A stretch of DNA of 64,000 nt from Rhizobium sp. 16-488-2b (GCF_017741815.1 NZ_JAGHMF010000014.1:62001-126000); one strand, 5' to 3'; counted from the first letter of the stretch, positions 35,114 through 43,521 are shown. Made by a program: numbers and translations. Notes: generated by a model from the letters alone, not told the origin.

Positions 35114-35476
35114 TCAGCCGGAAGCAGCGGCCACGTCGAGGTCGAGCAGCCTGCCGACATAGCTTCTGACCAGTGTGACGAATTCGGTAGGTAGTGTCTC
35201 AATCTGACGAAGCACGCGCTCCTCGTAGTCAAGGGAACGCACTTGATCCGCCAGAACCATACCTTGCGTCTTGAAGCCATCAGGGATCGGTATCTTCGTC
35301 GGCCAAGGCGTCATATTTCTCGTGATCGGGCAGACGACGATGCGCTTGGAGACTTCGTGCATCAAGACATTTGAGATGACGAGCGCTGGCCGGATACCGG
35401 ATTGTTCGCTGCCTCTGATCGGATCGAGGTTGACCACGACAACATCGCCAGCCGTCAAGATATGGCTACTCGTCAT
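35114..35476 (-). CDS. mazF: MazF/PemK family mRNA interferase toxin
   Basis: A 120-residue type II toxin with the PemK/MazF fold. The N terminus GDVVVVNLDPIRGSEQSGIRPALVIS contains the conserved strand and Arg-Pro-Ala motif, and IVVCPITRNMTPWPTKIPI includes the catalytic-loop threonine; the C-terminal part reads GMVLADQVRSLDYEERVLRQIETLP. The start is taken as ATG 35476, overlapping the antitoxin stop by 11 bases. The product would cleave mRNA when freed from its antitoxin. Confidence 0.88.
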   Translation of the reverse strand: MTSSHILTAGDVVVVNLDPIRGSEQSGIRPALVISNVLMHEVSKRIVVCPITRNMTPWPTKIPIPDGFKTQGMVLADQVRSLDYEERVLRQIETLPTEFVTLVRSYVGRLLDLDVAAASG

Positions 35477-35738
35477 GATCGTAGAAACGTTCGGAACCGA
35501 CATCCCGGCCCCAATCGACCGTCTCCGGTTCATTTTCCGGCCCCAGGCGCCGGATCTCGGCAACAATCTCCGCAAGTGAAGGCGCCAACTGCTGCTTCGG
35601 CTTTTCCAGCGTCGCCTTGCCATCGCGAACGTCGAGGTTGACGACATCGCCGGCGCGCAGGTGCAGTTCGTCGGTGACCGCCTTGGGCAGGCGGATCGCG
35701 ATGCTGTTACCCCACTTGGAAATCGTCACCTTGGTCAT
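35466..35738 (-). CDS. mazE: AbrB/MazE family antitoxin
   Basis: A 90-residue antitoxin with the swapped-hairpin AbrB/MazE DNA-binding domain at the N terminus ([20 protein letters not shown] followed by [17 protein letters not shown]) and an acidic, flexible C-terminal tail ([19 protein letters not shown]) expected to wrap the toxin. ATG 35738 is set by this fold; longer readings upstream are rejected. It precedes and overlaps mazF, the usual antitoxin-first order, and it probably represses its own promoter. Confidence 0.88.
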   Translation of the reverse strand: MTKVTISKWGNSIAIRLPKAVTDELHLRAGDVVNLDVRDGKATLEKPKQQLAPSLAEIVAEIRRLGPENEPETVDWGRDVGSERFYDHDE

Positions 35739-35800
35739 ATCTAGCCCCTGATATCCAATGTATATCACTTGCCGGAGACACCGACAACACGAGGCCCACC

Positions 35801-36649
35801 ATGCAAGACGATCCGATCCCAACGCTGACCATGCGCGACGGCAGGGAACTGCCCGTACTTGGCCAGGGCACCTGGAACATGGGCGAAAAGGCTTCCGAAG
35901 CCAAACGCGAGATCGAGAGCCTGCGCGCCGGCCTCGACCTCGGCATGACGCTGATCGACACCGCCGAGATGTATGCCGAAGGCGGCGCCGAGAAGATCGT
36001 CGGCGAAGCGATCCGTGGCCGTCGAGACGAGGTCTATCTGGTCAGCAAGGTCTATCCCTGGAATGCCAGCCGCAAGGGCACGATCGAGGCCTGCGAAAGC
36101 AGCCTGTCGCGCATGGGCACCGACCGCATCGATCTCTACCTCCTGCACTGGCGCGGCAACCACCCGCTGGCCGAGACCGTCGAGGCTTTCGAGATCTTGA
36201 AAGCTCAAGGCAAGATCGGCCAATGGGGCGTCTCCAATTTCGACACCGACGATATGGAGGAACTGCTCAACGTTCCCGCAGGCAGCAATGTCGCCGCCAA
36301 CCAGGTGCTCTACAATCTCGGCCGACGCGGCATCGAGTTCGATCTCCTGCCCTGGTGCCAGGAGCGCAACATCCCCGTCATGGCCTATTCGCCGATCGAG
36401 CAGGGCCGCATCATCCACCATCCCGAGATCATCCGCATCGCCAAGGCCAACCAGGCGACCCCGGCGCAGCTTGCGCTGGCTTTCCTCTTGGAGCGCGAAG
36501 GCGTCATCGCCATCCCCAAGACCTCGAATGCCGCCCGCGCCACCGAAAACCGCGACGCCGTCTCGCTCGACCTCAGCGACGATGACCTGGCTGCCCTCGA
36601 CGCCGCCTTCCCGCCACCATCAAGAAAAAAGCCGCTGGAGATGCTCTGA
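35801..36649 (+). CDS. aldo/keto reductase
   Basis: A 282-residue aldo/keto reductase of the YeaE/2,5-diketo-gluconate-reductase-like branch, different from the two paralogues elsewhere in the window. Tetrad positions are visible: Asp and Tyr in [20 protein letters not shown], Lys in [11 protein letters not shown] and His in [13 protein letters not shown]. The cofactor loop is [18 protein letters not shown]. It is divergent from mazEF. The last coding bases form one arm of a hairpin that also acts as terminator on the other strand. Confidence 0.9.
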   Translation: MQDDPIPTLTMRDGRELPVLGQGTWNMGEKASEAKREIESLRAGLDLGMTLIDTAEMYAEGGAEKIVGEAIRGRRDEVYLVSKVYPWNASRKGTIEACESSLSRMGTDRIDLYLLHWRGNHPLAETVEAFEILKAQGKIGQWGVSNFDTDDMEELLNVPAGSNVAANQVLYNLGRRGIEFDLLPWCQERNIPVMAYSPIEQGRIIHHPEIIRIAKANQATPAQLALAFLLEREGVIAIPKTSNAARATENRDAVSLDLSDDDLAALDAAFPPPSRKKPLEML

Positions 36650-36664
36650 TCTCCAGCGGCTTCC
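36625..36664 (-). terminator. terminator of ilvN, embedded in the 3' end of the aldo/keto reductase gene
   Basis: GCCGCTGGAGAT / ATCTCCAGCGGC forms a perfect 12-base-pair stem (36631-36660) with loop GCTCTG. On the minus strand it is followed by six T's, a strong terminator 26 bases beyond the ilvN stop. The same bases encode the last residues and stop of the plus-strand gene. Confidence 0.85.
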
Positions 36665-36690
36665 TGTTCAACCGACTTTGGTGTCGGAAC

Positions 36691-37263
36691 TTACATGCCC
36701 TGCGGACCGCGGTTCATCGCCGCGATCCCGGTGCGGCAGACCTCGATCAGGCCGAGCGGCTTCACGATCGCCACGAACTGGTCGATCTTCGAGGACTTGC
36801 CGGTCAGTTCGAGAATGAAATGCTCGACGGTCGCATCGACGACCTTGGCATGGAACGCGTCAGCCAGGCGCAGCGTCTCGGCGCGCGTCTCGCCATCGCC
36901 GGCCACCTTGATCAGCGCCACTTCACGCTCGATCGGCCGCTCCTGCCCCAGCTCGCGGGCCCGCACCGTCAGGTCGACAACGCGGTGCACCGGGATGATG
37001 CGCTCGAGCTGCGCCTTGATCTGCTCCAGCACCTGCGGCGTCCCGCGCGTCACGATGGTGATGCGCGACAGATGCGCCTGGTGCTCGGTCTCCGAGACCG
37101 TCAGGCTCTCGATATTGTAGCCACGGCCGGAAAACAGGCCGATGACACGGGCCAGAACGCCCGGCTCGTTATCGACGAGAACCGATAGCGTGTGGTTCTC
37201 GATGGCCGCCGTTTCCGGCGAAATGAAGTAGGCGGAGCCCGTCGGCTGTAGGTGTGCGTTCAT
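36691..37263 (-). CDS. ilvN: acetolactate synthase small (regulatory) subunit
   Basis: A 190-residue regulatory subunit (IlvH/IlvN) that activates the large subunit and confers valine feedback inhibition. The N-terminal ACT domain is clear: TLSVLVDNEPGVLARVIGLFSGRGYNIESLTVSETE (about residues 25-60), followed by the C-terminal domain with VDLTVRARELGQERPIEREVALIKV and VVDATVEHFILELTGKSSKIDQF. ATG 37263 (MNAHLQPTG) fits the family; a much longer open frame upstream is not coding. Separated from ilvI by a VapBC cassette. Confidence 0.94.
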   Translation of the reverse strand: MNAHLQPTGSAYFISPETAAIENHTLSVLVDNEPGVLARVIGLFSGRGYNIESLTVSETEHQAHLSRITIVTRGTPQVLEQIKAQLERIIPVHRVVDLTVRARELGQERPIEREVALIKVAGDGETRAETLRLADAFHAKVVDATVEHFILELTGKSSKIDQFVAIVKPLGLIEVCRTGIAAMNRGPQGM

Positions 37264-37289
37264 GTCTTGGTCCGTTTCCTCAGATTTTG

Positions 37290-37694
37290 TCAGGACGCCA
37301 GCTCGACGCTGACGGAATTCATGTGTTTTTGAGCAAGCTTGACGAGGTTGCGATCGAAGGTGATGAAGGTTTCTGCAGGCGAAAGCGCGGAAATGTGGAA
37401 AGCGTCGGCAAAATCGATGCCGTTTGAAAATGCTTCCAGCGTCCGCAGGACCCTTTCCCTCTCGGCAAAGATGAAGTTTTCGGAAAGAAGCATCGCCTGG
37501 AACAGTGCGATAATCCTTGGACGACCGAAGCTGTAGCGGCTGCGCAGCACCCACTCCGTCTCCAGAAGAACGGTCGACAACACCACAAGTCGATATCTGG
37601 TGATGATATCGGATGCCGTTGCCCACTGCTCGTCATCGTCCTGGGCAAAGAGTCGGACGAGGATGTTGGTATCAACCGTCCTTGTCGTCTTCAT
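37290..37694 (-). CDS. vapC: VapC family PIN-domain ribonuclease toxin
   Basis: A 134-residue PIN-domain toxin. The acidic active-site residues are visible: Asp in TVDTNILVRLFAQDD, Glu in LLETEWVLRSRY, Asp in IDFADAFHISAL and Asp in FITFDRNLVKLAQ. ATG 37694 follows GTGAGGACAAGG, giving a good ribosome binding site; a GTG at 37706 is an alternative. It overlaps the antitoxin gene by 23 bases. Free VapC toxins cleave RNA, commonly tRNA or rRNA. Confidence 0.88.
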   Translation of the reverse strand: MKTTRTVDTNILVRLFAQDDDEQWATASDIITRYRLVVLSTVLLETEWVLRSRYSFGRPRIIALFQAMLLSENFIFAERERVLRTLEAFSNGIDFADAFHISALSPAETFITFDRNLVKLAQKHMNSVSVELAS

Positions 37695-38010
37695 CCTTGT
37701 CCTCACCTGCCCATTGTCGCTCCAGCCGCTCCCAGTCCTCGATTGCGGCCTGATTGATCGCCTCGTGCATCATCTCATCCGTGATCGGTGGACCTTCGTA
37801 TTTCGGAAAGCTTCTAATAAACGCCAGAAACTCGTCTGCGCTGAGCTTGTGGTCCTCATCTGTTGGATGAAGCGGCGCTACCAGTTCCAGAAATATCCTC
37901 TGGCCGTCATCAATGACCTCGAATTCGGCACCGGCCTTGAAGCCATGCGCATCTCGCATCGCCTTCGGCAACTCCACAGTACCGGCATCCGACATCTTCA
38001 CTCTGGCCAT
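37672..38010 (-). CDS. vapB: AbrB-type VapB antitoxin
   Basis: A 112-residue antitoxin partner of the PIN-domain toxin. The N-terminal 45 residues form an AbrB/SpoVT-like domain (MARVKMSDAGTVELPKAMRD followed by AHGFKAGAEFEVIDDG). The C-terminal part is acidic and ends in WAGEDKDEDDKDG, as expected of a toxin-neutralising tail. It is upstream of and overlaps vapC. It sits 56 bases beyond the ilvI stop on the same strand, so it may be read through from ilvI. Confidence 0.85.
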   Translation of the reverse strand: MARVKMSDAGTVELPKAMRDAHGFKAGAEFEVIDDGQRIFLELVAPLHPTDEDHKLSADEFLAFIRSFPKYEGPPITDEMMHEAINQAAIEDWERLERQWAGEDKDEDDKDG

Positions 38011-38066
38011 GGCACCTGCTCCTCAAGGAAGGGACGCGATCAATCTAGCGCGTCCCCTCGCTTCGA

Positions 38067-39860
38067 TCAAACGAGTGCGCGGCCCTTGGCGTCGATGGCG
38101 TTGGCGACGGCCTCGTCGGTGGCTTCGTCCGGCAGCAGCATCTCGTTGTGTGCCTTGCCCGATGGGATCATCGGGAAGCAGTTGGCGAGATTGGCGACGC
38201 GGCAATCGAAGATCACGGGCTTCTTGACGTCGATCATCTCCTGGATGGTCGCGTCGAGATCGCCGGGCTTTTCGCAATGCAGGCCGACGGCGCCATAGGC
38301 TTCTGCCAGCTTGACGAAATCGGGCATCGCCTCGGTGTAGGAGTTCGACAGGCGGTTGCCGTGCAACAGCTGCTGCCACTGGCGCACCATGCCCATGTAC
38401 TGGTTGTTCATGATGAAGATCTTGATCGGCGCTTCATACTGGATGGCCGCCGACATTTCCTGGATGCACATCTGGATCGAGGCGTCACCTGCGATGTCGA
38501 TGACGAGGCTTTCCGGATGCGCGATCTGCACGCCGAGTGCGGCCGGCAGGCCGTAGCCCATCGTTCCCAGGCCACCCGAGGTCATCCAGCGGTTCGGCTT
38601 CTCGAAGCCGTAGAACTGCGCCGCCCACATCTGGTGCTGACCGACTTCGGTGGTGATGAAGGTGTCGCGATCCTTGGTCAGCGCATAGAGGCGCTCCAGC
38701 GCATATTGCGGCATGATCACATCGTTGCTGTGCGTATAGGCAAACGAGTTGCGCGCGCGCCAGCGGGTGATATCGGCCCACCAGTCCGCGATCTGGCTCT
38801 TCTCCGGCTTCTTCGGCAGGGCACGCCACAGGCGAACCATGTCTTCCAGGATATTGCCGACGTCGCCGCGGATGGGAACATCGACGCGAACGTTCTTGTT
38901 GATCGACGACGGATCGATGTCGATGTGGATCTTCTTCGAGTTCGGCGAGAACGCGTTCAGGCGGCCGGTGATGCGGTCGTCGAAGCGGGCACCGATGCAG
39001 ACCATGACGTCGCAATCATGCATCGCCATGTTCGCCTCGTAGGAGCCGTGCATGCCCAGCATCTTCAGCCAGTTCTTGCCGGATGCCGGATAGGCGCCCA
39101 GCCCCATCAGCGTCGAGGTGATCGGGAAATCGGTGAGCTCGACCAGCTCGCGCAGCAGCTTGGAAGCTTCAGGCCCGGAGTTGATGACGCCGCCGCCGGA
39201 ATAGATGATCGGACGACGCGCCTTCGACATCAGCTCGATCGCTGCCTGGATCTGGTTCAGATCACCCTGAACCTTCGGCTGGTAGCTCTTCTGGATCGCG
39301 TGGGCTGCCGGCGGCGTGTAGGTGCCGGTGGCGAACTGAACGTCCTTCGGAATATCGACGAGAACCGGACCCGGACGGCCCGACTGCGCGATGCGGAAGG
39401 CTTCATGGATGATCGCCGCCAGATCGTTGACGTCCTTGACCAGCCAGTTGTGCTTGGTGCAGGGGCGCGTGATGCCGACGGTGTCGGCTTCCTGGAAGGC
39501 GTCGGAGCCGATCAGCGAGGTCGGAACCTGGCCGGAGAGGCAGACGAGCGGGATCGAATCCATCAGCGCGTCCTGCAGCGGGGTGACCGCATTGGTGGCG
39601 CCGGGACCTGACGTGACGAGCATGACGCCGACCTTGCCGGTGGAGCGAGCATAGCCTTCGGCTGCGTGGCCGGCGCCCTGCTCGTGGCGAACGAGGATGT
39701 GCTTGATGTCGTCCTGCTGGAAGATCTCGTCATAGATCGGAAGCACGGCGCCGCCGGGATAGCCGAACAGGTGTTCGACACCATTGTCCTTGAGCGCGCG
39801 GATAACGATTTCTGCGCCTGTCATCCGATTTTCGTCCGTCTGATTGTCCGTGCCCGTCAT
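38067..39860 (-). CDS. ilvI: acetolactate synthase large (catalytic) subunit
   Basis: A 597-residue thiamine diphosphate enzyme, the first committed step of branched-chain amino acid synthesis. It shows the cofactor Glu in HLFGYPGGAVLPIYDEIFQ ... VRHEQGAGHAAEGYARSTG (about residue 62), the FAD-binding middle domain, and the ThDP/Mg motif GDASIQMCIQEMSAAIQYEAPIKIFIMNNQYMGMVRQWQ near residue 450. Length is typical. Upstream is a leader peptide and attenuator (39925-40076), so expression is probably controlled by charged Ile/Leu/Val tRNA supply. The small-subunit gene lies 800 bases downstream beyond a toxin-antitoxin pair. Confidence 0.96.
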   Translation of the reverse strand: MTGTDNQTDENRMTGAEIVIRALKDNGVEHLFGYPGGAVLPIYDEIFQQDDIKHILVRHEQGAGHAAEGYARSTGKVGVMLVTSGPGATNAVTPLQDALMDSIPLVCLSGQVPTSLIGSDAFQEADTVGITRPCTKHNWLVKDVNDLAAIIHEAFRIAQSGRPGPVLVDIPKDVQFATGTYTPPAAHAIQKSYQPKVQGDLNQIQAAIELMSKARRPIIYSGGGVINSGPEASKLLRELVELTDFPITSTLMGLGAYPASGKNWLKMLGMHGSYEANMAMHDCDVMVCIGARFDDRITGRLNAFSPNSKKIHIDIDPSSINKNVRVDVPIRGDVGNILEDMVRLWRALPKKPEKSQIADWWADITRWRARNSFAYTHSNDVIMPQYALERLYALTKDRDTFITTEVGQHQMWAAQFYGFEKPNRWMTSGGLGTMGYGLPAALGVQIAHPESLVIDIAGDASIQMCIQEMSAAIQYEAPIKIFIMNNQYMGMVRQWQQLLHGNRLSNSYTEAMPDFVKLAEAYGAVGLHCEKPGDLDATIQEMIDVKKPVIFDCRVANLANCFPMIPSGKAHNEMLLPDEATDEAVANAIDAKGRALV

Positions 39861-39924
39861 GTTTTTGTTCCATTTTGACTGCTGGGATTTGAAGGTCTTG
39901 GCGGCGAGCCTGAATTTCAGGCAT

Positions 39925-39948
39925 AAAAAAAGGCCCCTTGGGGAGCCT
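39925..39948 (-). terminator. attenuator terminator in the ilvI leader
   Basis: On the minus strand AGG(CT)CCC / GGGCCT forms an imperfect hairpin followed directly by seven T's, 64 bases ahead of the ilvI start. It lies after the leader peptide and a larger inverted repeat (GCGCATGGG with GGATGG, pairing CCATCC with CCCATGCGC), the order expected of a ribosome-mediated attenuator. Confidence 0.75.
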
Positions 39949-39982
39949 GTTGTCTAGCGCATGGGTGGCTATCGCCGGATGG

Positions 39983-40039
39983 TTACACCATCCTGCCCAT
40001 GCGCTGTCCCACCACAATAAGAATTGCTGCTATCTTCAT
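39983..40039 (-). CDS. ilv leader peptide
   Basis: An 18-residue open frame, MKIAAILIVVGQRMGRMV followed by TAA, upstream of ilvI. Residues 6-10 are Ile-Leu-Ile-Val-Val, the three amino acids whose synthesis the downstream gene serves, as in known ilv attenuator leaders. The end of the frame lies within the first strand of a strong inverted repeat (GCGCATGGGCAGGATGG). There is no ribosome binding site, and the likely -10 box ends about nine bases before the ATG, so translation is probably leaderless. A stalled ribosome at the Ile/Val codons would favour an antiterminator. Function is inferred from layout. Confidence 0.78.
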   Translation of the reverse strand: MKIAAILIVVGQRMGRMV

Positions 40040-40047
40040 GGCCGGAA

Positions 40048-40076
40048 GTGATAGACAGAAAATTTCGCAGCGTCAA
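40048..40076 (-). promoter_or_regulatory. promoter of the ilv leader/ilvI
   Basis: Minus-strand boxes TTGACG (40071-40076) and TATCAC (40048-40053) are separated by exactly 17 bases. The first matches a -35 consensus in five of six positions, the second a -10 in four. Transcription would begin almost at the leader ATG. Confidence 0.55.
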
Positions 40077-40201
40077 CGCTTAAAGCAATAAAAAGCCGAG
40101 CATGCGCTGTCGGTAATAAACATGGCCGCAGAAGCCCTTGCGGCAAAGGGTTTATTAAACGTTCCCTTTTATCCTGCCCTGCAATCTCAGGGAGTAGCCC
40201 T

Positions 40202-42292
40202 TTGCAGAACAACGACTTGCAGACGTCAGGCAGCGCAGGCGAGCATGACCGCCGCGATGTACTAGCGCCGGGAAACCGTTTCCTCGGCCGCGTTGTCGCG
40301 TGCAGCGGGTCCCGCGCCACCATCGCAGCCGTCGCCGAAGCCGGCGGCACAGACCTCACCGAACTCTGGTCCGTCGGACGCCTGATCTCGATCACCGTCG
40401 GTCGCAACCGCGTCGTGGCGCTCGTCTATTCCATGAACACGGGCACGCATGCCTGGGGCGAAGGCGAGGACAACTATTTCAAGATCGAGACGGAGTTGCT
40501 GGGCGAAGTCCGCGTCGACGAGGACGGCACGGAGCAATTCTCGACCGGCATCTCGCGCTACCCCTATCTCGGCGCCGTCGCGCATCGCATCCGCTCCGCC
40601 GACCTGATGCGCATCTATGACGCCGGCACCGGAACCACCGCAGTCATCGGCAAGCTGACCCAGGACGACAGCATCGACGCGTCGATCCACGTCCCCTCGA
40701 TGCTGTCGAAGCACTTCGCCATCGTCGGCTCCACCGGCGTCGGCAAGTCGACCGCCGTGTCGCTGCTGCTCCACAAGGCGATCGAGGCCGACCCGAAGCT
40801 GCGCGTCCTGATCCTCGATCCGCACAACGAATTTGCCGCCGCCTTCCCCAAACACTCCGTCGTCGTCGATACCGACACGCTCGACCTGCCCTTCTGGCTG
40901 ATGCGCCTGGAAGAATTCGCCGAAGTGGTGTTCCGTGGCCGGACGCCGGTGCCCGAAGAGCTCGACATGCTGCGCGACATACTGCCGGAAGCCAAGCGCG
41001 CCTTCCGCGGCAGCGACAATTCGTTGGTTCGCCGCACCACCGAGAAGAGCTCGATCACCGCCGACACACCAGTTCCCTACCGCATGGCCGACCTCCTGGC
41101 GCTGATCGACGAGCGCATCGGCCGCCTGGAAGGTCGTGGTGAGAAGCCATTCCTGCGCTCGCTGAAGATGCGCATCATCGCCGCGATCAACGACCCGCGC
41201 TATCACTTCATGTTCTCCAACAACACGATCTCCGATACGATCATGGAGACGGTGGCCGAGATCTTCCGTGTGCCCGGCGACAACAAGCCGATCTGCACCT
41301 TCCAGCTCTCCGGCATCCCCTCCGAGGTCGTGAATTCCGTGGCGTCGGTGCTGTGCCGCATGGCGTTCGAAATCGCGCTGTGGAGCGATGGCGCCATCCA
41401 CATGCTGGTCGTCTGCGAAGAAGCGCACCGCTACATTCCGTCGGACCCCACGCTCGGCTTCTTCCCGACGCGCCAGGCAATTGCCCGCATCGCCAAGGAA
41501 GGCCGCAAATACGGCGTCTCGCTCGGCATCATCACGCAGCGCCCGGGCGAACTCGACCAGACCATCCTGTCGCAGTGCTCGACGCTGTTTGCCATGCGCC
41601 TTGCCAACGACCGCGACCAGGAAATCATTCGCTCAGCCATCCCGAACTCGTCGATCTCGACGACAAGCTTCATTTCCTCGATCGGCAACGGCGAAGCGAT
41701 TGCCTTCGGCGAGGCGATCAGCGTGCCGATGCGCATGCGCTTCTCCCGCGTCAGCGAAGACCTGCTGCCGAAGGCCAATGGCGCCACGCCGAAGTTCACC
41801 GAGGAAGATCCAGATAACGTCGACCTGCGCAAGATCGTCACCCGCATGCGCGCGGTGAGCGGCCCCGACATCTCCGCCTTCCAGCAAAGCGTCAAGAACG
41901 CCGGCCTCGACCTCGGGGAAGAAGAGGACGCGGACTACAATCAGGTCTTCGCGGCCGACGTCTATCCGCCGATCATCCCGGCGCCGATCCCGGTCACCCC
42001 GCCACTCGCCCCGATCGAACCCTACCGCCGCGACATGCTGCCGTCAGCCCCGGTATCGCGCGAACCGACAGCATCGCCGAGATCATCGCGCGAATCCTTC
42101 GGCGTCGCCGCAGACACATCGATCGACAGCCGCCTCGAAGCGCTGCGACGCGAAATGCGCGGCGAACAGAATCCGACCCCGCGTCCCGCCGACCCACAAG
42201 CGCAGCCGACAAGCATTCGCCGCGAACCCGGTGTATCGCTGCGCGAGAGCATCCTGAAGAAGCCGCTGAGCAGCCTTTACGACAAGGATTGA
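40202..42292 (+). CDS. HerA-like ATPase/helicase (DUF87)
   Basis: A 696-residue hexameric-translocase-type ATPase. A small N-terminal HAS-barrel-like domain (residues 20-150) precedes the ATPase core with Walker A IVGSTGVGKSTAVSLLL (176-184), VLILDPHNEFAAAFP, and Walker B/arginine-finger region IHMLVVCEEAHRYIPSD ... IAKEGRKYGVSLGIITQRPGELDQTILSQCSTLFAMRL. The last 130 residues are Pro/Ser-rich and probably disordered. The start appears to be TTG 40202 after CAGGGAGTAGCCCT. No NurA nuclease, Sir2 or other HerA partner gene is adjacent, so its role (DNA end processing or defence) is open. Confidence 0.83.
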   Translation: MQNNDLQTSGSAGEHDRRDVLAPGNRFLGRVVACSGSRATIAAVAEAGGTDLTELWSVGRLISITVGRNRVVALVYSMNTGTHAWGEGEDNYFKIETELLGEVRVDEDGTEQFSTGISRYPYLGAVAHRIRSADLMRIYDAGTGTTAVIGKLTQDDSIDASIHVPSMLSKHFAIVGSTGVGKSTAVSLLLHKAIEADPKLRVLILDPHNEFAAAFPKHSVVVDTDTLDLPFWLMRLEEFAEVVFRGRTPVPEELDMLRDILPEAKRAFRGSDNSLVRRTTEKSSITADTPVPYRMADLLALIDERIGRLEGRGEKPFLRSLKMRIIAAINDPRYHFMFSNNTISDTIMETVAEIFRVPGDNKPICTFQLSGIPSEVVNSVASVLCRMAFEIALWSDGAIHMLVVCEEAHRYIPSDPTLGFFPTRQAIARIAKEGRKYGVSLGIITQRPGELDQTILSQCSTLFAMRLANDRDQEIIRSAIPNSSISTTSFISSIGNGEAIAFGEAISVPMRMRFSRVSEDLLPKANGATPKFTEEDPDNVDLRKIVTRMRAVSGPDISAFQQSVKNAGLDLGEEEDADYNQVFAADVYPPIIPAPIPVTPPLAPIEPYRRDMLPSAPVSREPTASPRSSRESFGVAADTSIDSRLEALRREMRGEQNPTPRPADPQAQPTSIRREPGVSLRESILKKPLSSLYDKD

Positions 42293-42296
42293 GGTC

Positions 42297-42554
42297 TTAC
42301 GTGTTGCCCGATTTGGCCGCAGCGGCAAGCACGCTGAGATGGCGCTCGACCAGCGTCAGAAAGGCAATCGTTCCGCAGACCAGCGATGCGGCCACGATCC
42401 CGCCGATCGCGCCGAAAAGCGCACCGATGACGAACATTCCCGGCCCGCCCTGAGCCGCCGCCGCGGCACCGGCGGAAATTGTCGAACCGGCAAGAATGAT
42501 GACTGCGAGAATCGCGTTGATCGACGCAAGTGCCTTGAAGAGAAAGTTGTTCAT
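42297..42554 (-). CDS. small two-helix membrane protein, unknown
   Basis: An 85-residue protein with two hydrophobic segments (about residues 9-29, ALASINAILAVIILAGSTISA, and 40-65, PGMFVIGALFGAIGGIVAASLVCGTIAFLTLV). The glycine spacing in the second helix suggests packing. I recognise no family. ATG 42554 is chosen because hydrophobic sequence begins nearby; an in-frame ATG lies at 42578. It converges with the HerA-like gene, four bases away, and is 72 bases downstream of miaA on the same strand. Confidence 0.65.
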   Translation of the reverse strand: MNNFLFKALASINAILAVIILAGSTISAGAAAAAQGGPGMFVIGALFGAIGGIVAASLVCGTIAFLTLVERHLSVLAAAAKSGNT

Positions 42555-42626
42555 GAGGTCCCCCACTTTGATCCTCATGACTGCTTAGATAGCAACCCTG
42601 GCGCGAAACTTGCGCCCATCATTCCA

Positions 42627-43520
42627 TCAAGGTGCAAGCCGTTCCCAGCTATCATCCATCTGGTTGCGAAACCACGTCATCTGCCGCTTCGCATATTGCC
42701 GCGTCGCAGCCGCTCCCTTTTCCAGCACATCCTCGCGTGACATCGCGCCGTCGATCATGGCCGCGATCTGCGACACGCCGATCGCCTTCATGACCGGCAT
42801 CTCGGGTGCCGGCGACAACGCCAGAAGCGCCCTCACCTCGTCAGCAGCCCCCTCAGCCAGCATAAGCTCGAAACGCCGGTTGATGCGGTCGTGCAGCACC
42901 GCACGCTCCGGCAGCACCACGATCTTTCGCGCCCTGTCCGGATCGACGACAACAGGGCCGGACTGCCCCTGAAGCTCGGCAATCGACCGTCCCGTCGCCT
43001 CCAGCACCTCCAGCGCCCGAACGATCCGCTGACCATCCTGCGGATTGAGCGCCGCCGCCACATCGGCGTCGCGCGCCGCAAGCTCCGCATGAAGCACCAC
43101 GCCGCCTTCCTCGATCAACCGCGCCCGTAACCGCGTGCGAATATCCTCGGGGATCGTCGGCATGTCGGAGAGCCCACCGGTCAGCGCCTTGAAATAGAGC
43201 CCCGTCCCGCCGACGAAAACAGGCAGACGACCATCCGCCCGAAGTTGCGGCAGAAGTGCGCTGACATCGCGCAGCCAAGCGCCGGTGGAATAGGCGGTCG
43301 CGGCGGAGACGTGGCCGTAGAGATAATGCGGCACGCCCTGCATGTCCTCGTCCGAGGGACGCGCCGTCAGCACCCGCAGCGTGTCGTAGACCTGCATGCT
43401 GTCGGCATTGATCACCACGCCATCGTGACGTTTCGCAAGCTCGACGGCCAGCGCGGACTTGCCGCTGGCCGTCGGCCCGGTTATCAGGATCGCGTCCATT
43501 GCGTTCAGAAGGTTTTCCAT
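42627..43520 (-). CDS. miaA: tRNA dimethylallyltransferase
   Basis: A 297-residue enzyme adding a dimethylallyl group to A37 of tRNAs reading UNN codons. The P-loop ITGPTASGKSALAVELAKRH is near the N terminus, followed by GVVINADSMQVYDTLRVLTARPS and the family block PVFVGGTGLYFKALTGGLSDMP; the C terminus has AATRQYAKRQMTWFRNQ. Possible starts are 43523, 43520 and 43499; the MENLL-form at 43520 is used here. The start codon region overlaps the start codon of serB on the other strand. Confidence 0.94.
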   Translation of the reverse strand: MENLLNAMDAILITGPTASGKSALAVELAKRHDGVVINADSMQVYDTLRVLTARPSDEDMQGVPHYLYGHVSAATAYSTGAWLRDVSALLPQLRADGRLPVFVGGTGLYFKALTGGLSDMPTIPEDIRTRLRARLIEEGGVVLHAELAARDADVAAALNPQDGQRIVRALEVLEATGRSIAELQGQSGPVVVDPDRARKIVVLPERAVLHDRINRRFELMLAEGAADEVRALLALSPAPEMPVMKAIGVSQIAAMIDGAMSREDVLEKGAAATRQYAKRQMTWFRNQMDDSWERLAP

Positions 43521-43521
43521 C

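Noticed and set aside
37264..37626. An N-terminal extension of ilvN to 37626.
   Set aside because: It overlaps vapC on the same strand in another frame and lacks similarity to the regulatory subunit, whose normal start is at 37263.
40202..42554. HerA-like ATPase plus small membrane protein as an antiphage system.
   Set aside because: The two genes converge rather than form an operon, and no nuclease, Sir2 or other effector partner is present.
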